This document shows, piece after piece, positions 33,398 through 43,479 of a DNA stretch of 64,000 nt; within the stretch, counting starts at the first letter, position 1; every line of letters starts with the position of its first letter. A program made the position numbers and the translations under genes. Origin of the DNA: Heterohyrax brucei (lineage: Eukaryota > Chordata > Mammalia > Hyracoidea > Procaviidae); contig CM053140.1 in assembly GCA_028571685.1 (NCBI GenBank), forward strand, positions 24,781,501 through 24,845,500, written 5' to 3'. A model generated the notes under the pieces. It was not told where the DNA came from and ran no database searches. It saw only the letters and a program-made list of their open reading frames with translations.

Positions 33398-33639
33398 AGG
33401 CTGAAGGATGAGGGAGGGGGTCATTGGAAATTTGGGGCCATTGAGTATTGGTCAACTCCAGTACCAGTGGTGTAATCTCAGTTCAGTATGGGAGTGAAAA
33501 TGAATATCAGCCATCATAAAGAGGATATATCTTGAGAGCCTTCAGCCCTCAGAGTTCTTTAGCAAGGAGTCAGGAGCCAGGAAATGGGATGGTCAGGTGT
33601 CATGTTCAAGGGATGTAGAGTTAAGAACTTGGGATTTGA

Positions 33640-33785
33640 GCAAGAATCTCAATTTCCAGCTGTGAAAGTGGCCAGCTGTGCCAGCTAAGTAAAGTGTTTC
33701 ACCTCCCAATGTCTTTATCTGTAAATCTGGAATAATAATAGTATATACTATCTGGTTGTTGTGTGGTTTAGTTAATTAATACATA
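33640..33785 (+). mobile_element. MIR, left part
   Basis: GTGTTTCACCTCCCAATGTC, TTTATCTGTAAATCTGGAAT and AATAATAGTATATACTATCT follow the MIR order. It resumes at about 34,010. Confidence 0.65.
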
Positions 33786-33789
33786 TGAT

Positions 33790-34009
33790 GGAATTCATAA
33801 AGACAGATGGCAAATGGTAGTGCTGGGGGGAAGAGAGGATGGAGAGTGACTGTTTAATGGATATGGAGTTTTCTTGTGGGGTGATGACAATGATTTGGAA
33901 CTAGATAGTGATAATGGTTGCACAGCATTGTGGATGTGCTAAACACCAGTGATCTGTGTCCTTTAAATTGGTTAAGTTTCATGTTATATAAATTTCACCT
34001 TAATGAAAA
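33790..34009 (+). mobile_element. Ancient L1 3' end inserted in MIR
   Basis: GGAACTAGATAGTGATAATG, TTGCACAGCATTGTGGATGT and a CCTTTAAATTGGTTAAG end are a common old L1 3' terminus. Confidence 0.55.
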
Positions 34010-34100
34010 GACATATAAATGATTAACTAATTAATATGTGTAAAATATTTAGAATAGTGCCTTGCACTTGGTGAGAATTCAGTACCTTGCTGTCATTTTG
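34010..34100 (+). mobile_element. MIR, right part
   Basis: AGAATAGTGCCTTGCACTTG and GTGAGAATTCAGTACC continue the MIR 3' half. Confidence 0.55.
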
Positions 34101-34344
34101 TTCTTGTTGTTAATGGGTCAAAGACAGAGACGGTATGAAGAAGAAGGAGGATGGAGAGGATGATACAGTGATCCAGAGGTTGAGAGTGTTCTACTAGCTC
34201 TAGCAAATCTTTCAGGAAGCTCTCTTAAGCCAGGATCTCTGTTCCTCCATCTGAAAATAACAACAGGTAACCTCATGCCGGGATAACTATTTGCCATTTG
34301 TGAAACACCATTTCTAAAATTAAATCAAATAATAACCAAATGAA

Positions 34345-34535
34345 GGAGCCCTTAGTGGCACCCTTGTTAAGTACTCAACTCCTACAGGTGGGAGGTTTGA
34401 ACCCACCCAACTGCTCCAAGGGAGAAAGACCGGGTTATATGCTTCTGTAAGCAATGGAGCCAAGATGACCCTACAGGACAGTACTACTCAGATACACTGG
34501 GTTGCTGAGTCAGAATCGACTTGATGCTGCCCAAC
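34345..34535 (+). mobile_element. AfroSINE, long variant
   Basis: AGGAGCCCTTAGTGGCACCC, a middle module with GTTATATGCTTCTGTAAGCA, and TCAGAATCGACTTGATGCTG. Confidence 0.8.
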
Positions 34536-34547
34536 AACAATAACCAG

Positions 34548-34760
34548 GAAGAGTTCCTGGGTGGCACAAACAGTCTTCAGTTGTCTCCTAGCCTAGGGAT
34601 TGGCAGAGGGAACCCACCCAGTAGCATCACAGAAGAAAGACCTGATGATCTGCTTCCATAAAGGTTATAGCCAAGAAAACTCTATGGAGCAGTTCTACTC
34701 TGTAACACACGGCATCACCGTGAGTTGGAATTCACTTGACTGACAACAGGTTTAGTGTTT
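34548..34760 (+). mobile_element. AfroSINE, long variant
   Basis: AAGAGTTCCTGGGTGGCACA, GAAAGACCTGATGATCTGCT and GTGAGTTGGAATTCACTTGA. It lies directly behind the copy at 34,345. Confidence 0.8.
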
Positions 34761-34844
34761 CTGGTTAAACATCTAAACCAGTAGATCCCATTATTCTTCT
34801 CAACCTGTAGATAAGGAAACTGAGACACTGGGAGAGGGAACAGC

Positions 34845-34930
34845 TTCCTCAGGCTCAGAGGAATGGTAATGTCTTCATTGTTGGTGAAGCTAAGTGTTAG
34901 GTACATATGAGTTTATTTTATTGTTTTCTC
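34845..34930. repeat. Short local duplicate of 35,325-35,412
   Basis: ATTGTTGGTGAAGCTAAGTG here matches ATTGTTGGTGAAGCTGAGTA in the second copy, with similar flanks (GTACATATGAGTTTAT / GTGCATGTGGGTTTAT). Confidence 0.7.
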
Positions 34931-35582
34931 CCTAAATGTAAATAAAGCTAACCTGTCGTTCACAAAGCACTCAAACAAATATGGTTCCTTGAGATTCAAA
35001 GAGAAGGTCCTTGAAAAAGTCAGCATAGATGGCAAATTAAAAGAAGGAAATGTGGGCTCTGAGAAATGAAACAAATTAATGTAAGTTCACACAACAAGGT
35101 AGTGGGAGAAGTTGGGTCCACATCTTAAATGAGAGCATTCTGATTTTTGTTCAATTGGGCGTGAGTTGTATGAAGTATTCTTGCTATGGAATGTTCTGTA
35201 GACACCAAACTTACTTGTTATTTTGATGCAGAAAAGTATTCTTAATATATTTTTAATCTGAGAACAACTTGCATATATCCAGTGATTGAGTGGTGCTCAG
35301 GCTCTGAGGAAAGCGAAGAATAGATGTAAAAGAAATGGTGACGTCTTAATTGTTGGTGAAGCTGAGTACTAGGTGCATGTGGGTTTATCATATTATTCTG
35401 TCTCTAAAAGAAATTATTAGAATTAGATTTCTGTGTATTATTTGCCCTTTCTGCTTTCCGAGTTTTCTACTGTGAATACACTTTTTGTTTAGAAAGAATG
35501 TATAACAAAACGTTTTGTTTCTGGATTCTGCTGATCCAAAACACCAATTTTGATGACCCAGCAATTCCTGCTTGTGTTCCAG
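34931..35582 (+). other. Intron of the ADGRE pseudogene
   Basis: Sequence between EGF1 and EGF2 with the small duplicate noted at 34,845. No other repeat is recognised. Confidence 0.4.
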
Positions 35583-35738
35583 GCATCAACGAGTGTGGCC
35601 CACCCTTACCTGTGTCTTGCAGAAGGCTGGCAGAATGTCACAATGAGGAGAGAAGCTAATACTGTGAGTGTGCCTCTGGGTACAAGCTCCTTCCAGGGGA
35701 CACAAAATTCAAAAGTAAGAAAAAGAACACTTGTGAAG
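35583..35738 (+). pseudogene. ADGRE paralogue EGF2 exon
   Basis: This is 156 bp, identical in length to the intact EGF2 exon, between TTCCAG and GTAGGC. It encodes INECGPPLPVSC, a degraded second loop, then YCECASGYKLLPGD and KKKNTCE, a calcium-binding EGF pattern. A TAA at 35,657-35,659 replaces the Tyr codon of the intact gene's SYYC stretch. Confidence 0.85.
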
Positions 35739-36725
35739 GTAGGCAGTTTTCCATGCTGTAAGTCCCCTCCACCCCTCTCCTCATGTCATCCAGCCTTAAC
35801 CGCATACTGTCAACTTTAAGCACTTTCCTGGCTCCAATGCCACCAGGTCTGAGAACCTAGAAGAAATCACCCTTTCCCAGTTTGGAGTCTGGGCCTGGGG
35901 CCTGTCAGGGCCTATCTGACCTATTCCCTGCTCTTGTTCAGACTTTCAGTGCCACCTAAGAACATATTTTTTGTTGTTGTTAACTGCCATCAGTTCAACC
36001 AGTGACATCACTAAGGTTGGTGTCACCCAGTAAGATAACTCGTGGTGTTACCACCCCATCTGACCTCCTCTAGTACCAGACCATACAGAATCCATAGTAA
36101 TGTTTACTGTCAATTTTAATAATAAAATCATACATGATAAATATAGTTGTAAGTTACTTACATGTAGTGTGTCTTCATTTGTATGACTACTACTAATAAA
36201 ATTGTCTTGTGAAATCTTTACACATTGAATTACAATTATCATTAGTTACATTATTAGTAACCGAGCAGAGCCTTTTTAAAGTTTTCTCCTTTTCCTTTAA
36301 TTACTATTTCATTCTCAAAAACATTATTGACATAGATTCACAAGCACTAGTGACCACAGTATCGTAGTTGAAACTCCAGAAAATTTGACACAGTGACTAT
36401 AAAAACATTAGCAGTAACAAAAACAAAAACAGAGCTTGTTGATAGTGTAGACCAAGCCATGTAGCTCAAAGTGTTGTTATAACTGGGTAGTAATGGCATA
36501 TATAACCAGAGAGCGTTAGAAGGATTAAAAAGTAAATTGGCATAGACTTTCAGCCTTGGTGGTTAACTGATAGTTGCAAGCTGGGCTTACAAAATATGTT
36601 TTTATTGTTATATTTAGCTATAGGGACATTTTGATAAAAATATAATAAAATTTCTGCTGAAATATTGCACAGAAATTTTATAGACTGTCATTCTGGCATC
36701 ATCCACTCTGACAGTGTCACCTGGT
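35739..36725. other. Intergenic DNA after the pseudogene
   Basis: I searched by eye for stalk, GAIN or seven-helix exons and saw none. It is AT-rich, with no named repeat. Confidence 0.4.
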
Positions 36726-36728
36726 GTG

Positions 36729-36730
<2 letters not shown>

Positions 36731-36760
<30 letters not shown>
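36731..36760. repeat. CA microsatellite
   Basis: About 15 ACACAC dinucleotides. Confidence 0.9.
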
Positions 36761-36965
36761 CCATTCCCGTAGAGATGCCACCGAAGTCAGCTCCAAGTCA
36801 TGGCAGCCTTACGTGCAACAGAAAAACTCTTGCCTGGTCCCGTGTTAGCCTCACAATCACCAGCACGTTCAAGTCCGTTCCTGCGGCCACTGTGCCAGTC
36901 CATCTCAACCAGGGTCCCCCACACTCTCACTAGCCTTTAGCTTTGCCAAACATGATGTCTTCCTC
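36761..36965 (-). mobile_element. RTE-like 3' fragment
   Basis: CCACTGTGCCAGTCCATCTC and AAACATGATGTCTTCCTCTA resemble the antisense of the RTE 3' region (compare 43.6 and 48.2 kb) but are more diverged. Confidence 0.5.
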
Positions 36966-37284
36966 TAGCAATTATTCCTCCTCAGGCATAATTCATTTAT
37001 TTTTTACCAGGTGTTTTTCTCCCTTTATGTTCACAACTCTAAGAGTCAGTGTTGGGGAGTAGGGGAGGGTTAGCAAACAGTGGCTTATTTCTTGCCTATT
37101 TAACAGCTGAACACAGTTATTCAGGTATGTAGTCTTTTCTATTATGTGGTTCTTCCATCTTCCTGAGCTTTGAAGTCTGCATACTTTGCAGCCTATTGCA
37201 GGCTCAGGCAAGAGACGATCAAGTACCATCTCATAAATTTAGAGACTGGGCTGCCTTCCTAAGCCAGCCAATACAAGACAATGG
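36966..37284. other. Intergenic DNA, nothing recognised
   Basis: No supported gene or repeat. Confidence 0.4.
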
Positions 37285-37289
37285 ATAGA

Positions 37290-37385
37290 ATGCGTTCCCT
37301 GATCAGGTGTGCCTAGTGGGTTCCAACTGTTGGCCTTTTAGTTAGCCACTGTAGTTCTTTACCTCTGTGCCACCAGGGTTCCTGA
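37290..37385 (-). mobile_element. AfroSINE, partial
   Basis: GTGCCTAGTGGGTTCCAACT, GGCCTTTTAGTTAGCCACTG and GTGCCACCAGGGTTCC. Confidence 0.8.
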
Positions 37386-37789
37386 TACAAAGTAAGCCCA
37401 TTTGTGACATAAACATGCCGAGAGCTCCAACCAAGTGAATCTGACAGTGTCACGTTGTGATCCAGAAGGTTTGTGCTGGCTGATTTTCAGAAGATTATTT
37501 TCCTAGTCTGCCTGAGTTTAGAAGCTCCATGAAAATCAGTCTACCATAGGTGACCCTGCTGGTGAGTGAGATACTGGTGAGTGAGACACTGGTGACGTGT
37601 CTTCCAGCATCACAGCCATGCGTAAGCCACCACAGCACAACAAACTAATAGATGCAAGGTATACTTAGAAGGTTATTTACTGCAACACAATTGTAGTAAC
37701 TAAACATTGGAAACTGAGTCCATTGATGAAGAATTGTTTAATGTACTCTGGTATAGCCACATAATGATAAGCTTTAGAGATATTTGTAT
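37386..37789. other. Intergenic DNA, nothing recognised
   Basis: It contains a small tandem pair CTGGTGAGTGAGA near 37,558-37,592. No gene. Confidence 0.4.
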
Positions 37790-38420
37790 TTAGAGACATC
37801 TTTTACCCCCTTTTGGTGTACAGTTTTATAAGTTTTAAGGAATGTGCAGATTTGCATTACCACCACTGTAATCAGGCTCCGGAATGCTTCCACTTTCCTG
37901 CCCTCATACTGCGCCTTTATAGTCACCCCACTTATACCTCCTGGGAACATTTGGTCTGCTTGCAGTTCCTGCAGTCTTGTCTTTTTGAAAATGTTCTATC
38001 AGTAGAATCATGTGATAGGTGGCCTTTTGGATCAGGCTTCTTTCACCTAATGTAACATTTTTGGGATTCACCCTTGTTGCTTCACCTACCATTAGTTTGC
38101 CACTTTTTATTGCTCAGTAGCATTTTATTAAGTTTAAGGAGCCCTGGTGGTATGGTATTTAAGCACTCTGTGGGAGAAATACAGCAATCTACCTCTGTAA
38201 GGATCCCACCTTAGGAAACCCTGAGGAGCAGTTCTCCTCTGTCCTGTGGGGTTGCTATCAGTGGCAGTTGACTCAATGGCAGTGACTTTTCTTAGCAGTT
38301 TATTGCATGGATGTACCACAGTGTGACCATTCACTTGTTGAAGGACATTTAGGTTGTTTCTCTTGTGGGGTGATTACGAATAGAGCCACATCAGGAAGCC
38401 CTCAATGAACTTATTTAGAA
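37790..38420 (-). mobile_element. Ancient L1 3' region, split by a SINE
   Basis: TACCACCACTGTAATCAGGC, CTATCAGTAGAATCATGTGA, CAGTGTGACCATTCACTTGT and GGACATTTAGGTTGTTTCTC are the familiar antisense text of old L1 3' ends. Confidence 0.7.
38137..38289 (+). mobile_element. AfroSINE in L1
   Basis: AAGGAGCCCTGGTGGTATGG, CTGAGGAGCAGTTCTCCTCT and GTTGACTCAATGGCAGTGAC. Confidence 0.85.
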
Positions 38421-38850
38421 CGTCTTCCAAATTCTATTTTAAATAGAAATACATGCTGCAGAAAATGCCAAAGACTTTTCTTGTTGTCTCATCTTCCTTC
38501 TTAAAGCCACTGTAAGCACTTTTTCACAAATGGATTTTAATGTTAAAACTCTTTGAATGCTTTCTGGGAGTACTTACACAATAATTTCATAAAAGATATG
38601 ATGTGGTTGTCTATCACTGCTCCAAGCTCTTCACCAGGGCTTGGATTCCCAAATATGACTAAAATATTAACACTTACATCTTTCAATATTAAGAAATTTG
38701 ACAATAATGTATTTGCTTTGAAGTGATTTCATTTTTAAACAATCTGGCTGGCAACCTCCTGCTATTTGTAAACTAATCATTATCCCCAAAGGAGAAAAAG
38801 TTCCGATTTTAAGGTTAGAGGGACTTTTTTAAACACTGTCAAGGTTAAAA
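38421..38850. other. Intergenic DNA, nothing recognised
   Basis: AT-rich; no gene or named repeat. Confidence 0.4.
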
Positions 38851-38854
38851 AGCC

Positions 38855-39056
38855 AAAAACACTAAACCCACTGCCATCATGTCAATCATGACCCATAGTG
38901 ATCCTGTAGGCCAGAGTGGGAATACCCCATAGAGTTTCCGAGTTTGTAATCTTTACAGAAGTAAAGTGCCATGTCTTTCATCCATGGAGTAGCTGGCAGG
39001 TTTGAATGATCAACCTCTTTGGTTAGCTGCAGAGCTGCACCACCGGGGCGTATAGT
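38855..39056 (-). mobile_element. AfroSINE, long variant
   Basis: AAACCCACTGCCATCATGTC, CCATAGAGTTTCCGAGTTTG and GAGCTGCACCACCGGGGC. Confidence 0.85.
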
Positions 39057-39640
39057 AAGCAGCATCATGGTAAATCGAGAAGAGACTGAGGTTATCCAAG
39101 TAAGGAACAGCCAAGAAATCCAACAAAGCATTGCACTGGGCAAATACGCTTCAAAAGATCTTTTTAACATGTTGAAAGGCAAAGATATATCTTGAAGACA
39201 AAGATGTGCCTGATCCAAGCCCTGGTTCTTTCGTATGTGTGTGAGAGCTATGCATCTGAATAAGGAAGATGGAAGAAAAATGGATGCCTTTGAATTATGG
39301 TGTTGGTGAAGAATACTGAAAATACCTTGGACTGCTAAAAAGAATAAACAGATCTGTCTTGGAAGAAGTACAACCTGAGTACTCCTTAGGAGCAAGGATG
39401 GTGAGACCACTCACATATTCTGGAAATATTATCAGGAGGGATCAGTCACTAAAGAAGGACATCATGCTTGCTAGAGAATGAGCAAGAAAGAGGAAGAAAC
39501 TTGAAGAGATGGATTAACACAGTGGCTGCAACAATGAACTCAAGTATAAGAAGGATTGTGAGGACAGGTCGTGACCATGCAGCGTTTCATTCTGCTGTAC
39601 ACAGGGTTGCTATGAACCAGAACAACCACAGCAAATACTA
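39057..39640 (+). mobile_element. RTE-type LINE, ORF2 end and 3' end
   Basis: GCATTGCACTGGGCAAATAC, GATGCCTTTGAATTATGGTG, GGAAGAAGTACAACCTGAGT and GCGTTTCATTCTGCTGTACA. It is a 5'-truncated copy with broken frames. Confidence 0.85.
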
Positions 39641-40044
39641 TTCAGTCTCCACTCCACTGGAGTTAGCAACAGATGATCCAATTTGTTGTCTTCTTTTCCT
39701 GCTCAGTTAGAAAAGAAGGGAAGATAGATAAGCCAAGCCAACTCGGAGACACCCACATTTACTCAAACTTATGACCACAGTCACACAGCTTCCTCATTTT
39801 CATCCACAAACTACTCTTAGAAGAAGGAACTTCCCCTGGGTGGGGGAGATAGCTGGAATACTAAAGATATGCTGGCATCGAAACGAGTTCCTGTGAGTGT
39901 GACATTTAGAAAAGATGTGCCACTCACCCCACAGATTGTGGTTAAAACTGACAGCTATGTAAACTTGCAGCCCTGGAGGCAAAGCTGTGTTGGAGTCACA
40001 GGAGATTTGTGGGCTGGACGAACTCAGCCCCAGTGTTGCCCATT
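39641..40044. other. Intergenic DNA, nothing recognised
   Basis: Open frames of modest length occur (for example 39,869 onward) but show no domain, exon boundary or family likeness. Confidence 0.4.
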
Positions 40045-40640
40045 GTTGTGGATTGAATTATGTCCACCAGAAATATGTGTCATAAATCCTAACCCTTATA
40101 TCTGTGAAATAAGGAGCTGTGGTAGCACAGTGGTTAAGCAGTTGGCTGCTAACAAAACAGCTGGTAGTTTAAACCCACCAGCTGCTTTGTGGGAAAAAGA
40201 TATGACAGACTCCAATAAAGATCACGGCTCTGAAATTCTGATGGAGACCATTCTGCTGTGTCTCATAGGGTCATAATGATGCTATGAGTCAAAAGTACAG
40301 TGCAGAGCATATTTGTGGAGGTAATCTTACTCCGTAATAGGATTTTCTTTGTTATGTTAATGAGGCCATATCAGTGTAGGGTGTGTCTTAAGTCAATCAT
40401 CTTTGAGATATAAAATATGCAGATTAGGCACAGAGAAGCAAGAAGAGATGGGAGAAGATAGATGCCACACCATGTGAAGATCACCAAGGGACAGAAGCAG
40501 AAAAAAGTACTTTTTCCTAGAGCTGACAAAGATAGCTTTCCTCTAGAGCTGATGTCGTGCATTCGGATTGCTAACCTGTTAAACTGTGAAAAAATAACAG
40601 TGTGAGCTATTTCCTTGAGCTAAAGCTATTTTTCCTTTCT
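40045..40640 (+). mobile_element. MaLR-like LTR, split by a SINE
   Basis: GGATTGAATTATGTCCACCA and ATAAATCCTAACCCTTATAT resume after the SINE as a body like that of old MaLR elements (ATGCCACACCATGTGAAGAT, TGAGCTATTTCCTTGAGCTA). Confidence 0.55.
40112..40295 (+). mobile_element. AfroSINE, long variant
   Basis: GGAGCTGTGGTAGCACAGTG, CCCACCAGCTGCTTTGTGGG and TCATAGGGTCATAATGATGC. Confidence 0.8.
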
Positions 40641-40671
40641 CTCTCTTCTCTATATGCCAGTGAAGCAAGAA

Positions 40672-40738
40672 GGAATCCTATAGGGCAGTTCTACTATAGC
40701 TTATAGGATTTTTATGAGTCAGAATCAACAGCAACAAA
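40672..40738 (+). mobile_element. AfroSINE 3' fragment
   Basis: ATCCTATAGGGCAGTTCTAC and TTTTATGAGTCAGAATCAAC. Confidence 0.7.
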
Positions 40739-41194
40739 TAGTAGCATTTCAAAGACCCTACAATTCCTCCTTCATTCCTTTTTCTCTTGTCCTCAGGGAA
40801 ACAGCAATTTGAGTGTTTGGCATCATACAGCATGGTCAGCTAAATTTCAGCACAGTTAAGGAAATGCAACCTACTATCCCAGCTGCCTTGAGTGAAGCCC
40901 TCTGCTTAATCTCTTTAAAAGGACTCTTTTTCAAGCTGAGTTTGCATAATCAGGAAAACTATCTTCAAAGGGTTTTCTTAAAATACAAAAGAGGGGAATG
41001 AGATATTCAGTACAATACCTGCATGTAGAGTGAACAACTCATCCAAGTTTGCCCAGGACTTTTCCGGTTTTACCCCTCATTCCAGGAAACCCTTCACTTA
41101 CAGAAAGACTAGGACAATTGGTTCTCCTATATGTATGCCTCAGCTTCTCTACTCTTCATTTCTGAAAAATTAGTAGAATGTTCTTTCCTCTATT
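40739..41194. other. Intergenic DNA, nothing recognised
   Basis: No supported gene or repeat. Confidence 0.4.
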
Positions 41195-41280
41195 GATAAT
41201 TTATTCATTCAACAATATTCTTTATTACTCATTGTACGTGACACAAATACAGAAGCAATTCTGTTTGCACAGTGTTTACA
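41195..41280 (-). mobile_element. L2 3' end fragment
   Basis: ATTTATTCATTCAACAATAT, then TTTATTACTCATTG-type text. Confidence 0.45.
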
Positions 41281-41284
41281 TAAC

Positions 41285-41378
41285 CTACTGCTGTTGAGTT
41301 GATTCTGATTCATAGTGATCCTATAGGTCAGAGTAGAACTGCCCCACAGAGTTTCCAAGGAGTGCCTGGTGGATTTTA
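41285..41378 (-). mobile_element. AfroSINE, partial
   Basis: CTACTGCTGTTGAGTTGATT, AGTGATCCTATAGGTCAGAG and TTTCCAAGGAGTGCCTGGTG. Confidence 0.85.
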
Positions 41379-42059
41379 CTAGCTGTAAACGTTGTTTACA
41401 GCTAATAAAAATGTTTCATCAGATAGAGATGAATCAGAGCCCTGTAAATAGTCTCCACAACCTTTCATTTTATAGCATGAGCTATGAGAGTGGGCATGTA
41501 TTGCTACTGCACAGTTTGTAGAATGGATTAATACTTGCTATCTTCTTTTATCCTAAGCATCAGATCTATGCAAGATCTGAATCAAGAGCTGATCTATCTA
41601 AAAGAAATGACATGGAGGAGAGGGGAAATCCACTCTCAAAATATGATTATATGCTGTTGAATAAAAATTTAAAAAATCTATGAGCCTATAGTGATACTGA
41701 GAATGCCACACAATAAATACAGAAGATATAATGCAATTATAAAATCATAATTTTTCAATATTCAGTAGATGGCTACTAAAATCACTGTGTATGTAGCTGA
41801 TGGAGGACAGCCTAGTCCCACAGTGTCAAAGAATTATCTCACATATTACTGGTTAATTTGAAGGGGTAAAATACACTTTTACAATGTGTCAGTCTAACAA
41901 CTAACCATCTGGAATTAATAATCACATTCAACATGATTGAGAGTGGGTCAGCTCAAATTTCTATGTCTCTTGATAAGACAAGAAATCATAACATTGCCTT
42001 TGTGATAAACAAACAAATCTTGACAAATAGCCTTAAACTGAACTCAATCCAGCCTCCAG
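41379..42059. other. Intergenic DNA, nothing recognised
   Basis: AT-rich, no supported feature. Confidence 0.4.
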
Positions 42060-42265
42060 AGCAGGGGTTGGCAAACTTCAGCCTGCAGGCCAAATCCAGC
42101 CCACTGCCTTACAGTCAAGCAAAATTTTACTAGAACACAACCACACACATTTAGTGATGTATTGTTTATGTATGCTTTTACACTACAATAGCCAACTTAC
42201 TAGTTGTTAGCCTACAAAGCCAAAAATTTTTACTATCTAGAAAGTTTTGCTGACCCCCACTCTTA
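42060..42265. mobile_element. hAT-Charlie-type DNA transposon relic
   Basis: It starts CAGGGGTTGGCAAACTTCAG and ends AGTTTTGCTGACCCCCACTC. The ends are near-complementary terminal inverted repeats, typical of a well-known non-autonomous hAT family in mammals. Confidence 0.75.
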
Positions 42266-42787
42266 AAGACCTGATTTTCAGTCTGTGTGAAATGTAGAGA
42301 ACAAGAGAACAAATTAGATGATATCACGTTGAAAACAACGAGACAAACAATGGAACATTCGCTAAGACAACTTGCCTAGTTTCTTCAAAAGCCAGTAATG
42401 TGACTAGTTTGCTCTAGATTGAAAGAGATAAAAACAAACAAACAAACTGCACAACAATTAAATTCAATATGTCAGCTTTAGTGGAACTTTTTCTGATTTT
42501 TCAGCTATAAAATATATTTTGGACATAATTGGGATAATTTGAATATGTATCAGATATCAATGCTCTTGGGGGATTGTTGTTCATCTTTTGGGATATACTA
42601 ATAGTATTATAGTTACACAGAGAACATTCTTGTTCTGAGAATTTGTTGAGGAAATATTTAGAAGTGAAGTGTCATGATGTCTGTCACTATCAAGTATTTT
42701 ACCAAGAAAATATACATATGTGTATAAGACTGAGAGAAATTTTAAACTGTGACTTATGCTAGTAATTATTGAATCTATGTGGATATA
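42266..42787. other. Intergenic DNA, nothing recognised
   Basis: AT-rich, no supported feature. Confidence 0.4.
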
Positions 42788-43180
42788 CATGTGATGTTTA
42801 ATTTTGTGTGTCTACTTGGCTAGTCCGCAAAGGCCAGTTGTTTGACCAAACATTAGTCTAAGAGATGCTATGTGTGATTAAATCCATTGGCCTTAAGTTA
42901 AAGAAAATACCCTCAGCTAGTGGCCTTTTCTAATCAGCTGAAGATCTTAAGAACAAAAATGAAGATTTCCTTGGAGTACATCTTGCATCCAGACTATAAA
43001 TAGATGTCTTACCAGAACCCCTCCACTCTTCATTCTTCCTGTCTCTGCAACTTCAGATCTGAGGACACAAGACTAAAGCAATCTCCAGCCTGTCACCTGA
43101 CCACAATTTTGAAATTGCCAACCCACCACAACCACATAAGGCAAGTTCTTAAAATAAATCTCTTTTCTGGTCAACTTCTT
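42788..43180 (+). mobile_element. LTR-like ancient repeat
   Basis: GTGATGTTTAATTTTGTGTG, CTACTTGGCTAGTCCGCAAA, AAGTTCTTAAAATAAATCTC. Its layout resembles old mammalian LTRs. The family is not assigned. Confidence 0.5.
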
Positions 43181-43479
43181 ACTTACTTGCTCTTGCCCTC
43201 TCCAACTCTCTCCCCTATTTGAACGTCTCTGCATTCAAAATTTGTAAATAAAAGATGACATAAAATCCAATAAATGCATTAAATAGAAAAGTTCCTAGAT
43301 GTCCAGATCATTATCTTTTCTTTCACACAAAACTAGGTTTGTCAATCAACGTTTTAAAGTACTATAAACATGTGTAGCAAGACAGTGATGAATTTAAAAC
43401 ATGAAAAATTTTTTTAAAAATTATATTTTTAAATATTAAAATGTTACAAGAAAATGTAGGGGAGTTTACTTGTGCCTGC
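43181..43479. other. Intergenic AT-rich DNA
   Basis: No supported gene or repeat. Confidence 0.4.

Larger units (their letters stand above)
31110..35738 (+). pseudogene. ADGRE (EGF-TM7) paralogue, 5' remnant
   Basis: Four exons of an EMR-type adhesion GPCR are recognisable in order: start exon 31,110-31,143, signal-peptide exon 32,961-33,005, EGF1 33,275-33,397 and EGF2 35,583-35,738. The last three have exactly the same lengths as in the intact gene at 52-63 kb (45, 123 and 156 bp) with the same phase-1 junctions. The joined N-terminus would read MMNNIHFSFLPV then ICILTVSLGNVTAR, a good signal peptide. Disabling changes are the lost EGF1 donor (AG in place of GT at 33,398) and an in-frame TAA in EGF2 (35,657-35,659). 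No EGF3, stalk, GAIN or seven-helix exons follow before 52 kb, so the 3' part is missing or beyond recognition. Parts of EGF1 (CARC near its start, a PGK segment) recall ADGRE3 more than ADGRE2, but assignment is uncertain. Confidence 0.75.

Noticed and set aside
38886..39410. 174-residue open frame on the minus strand
   Set aside because: It crosses an AfroSINE and the RTE ORF2 region in antisense, so it is a chance frame over two transposons.
39869..40276. 135-residue open frame on the plus strand
   Set aside because: Its second half is MaLR-like and AfroSINE sequence. The first half has no splice context or recognisable family.
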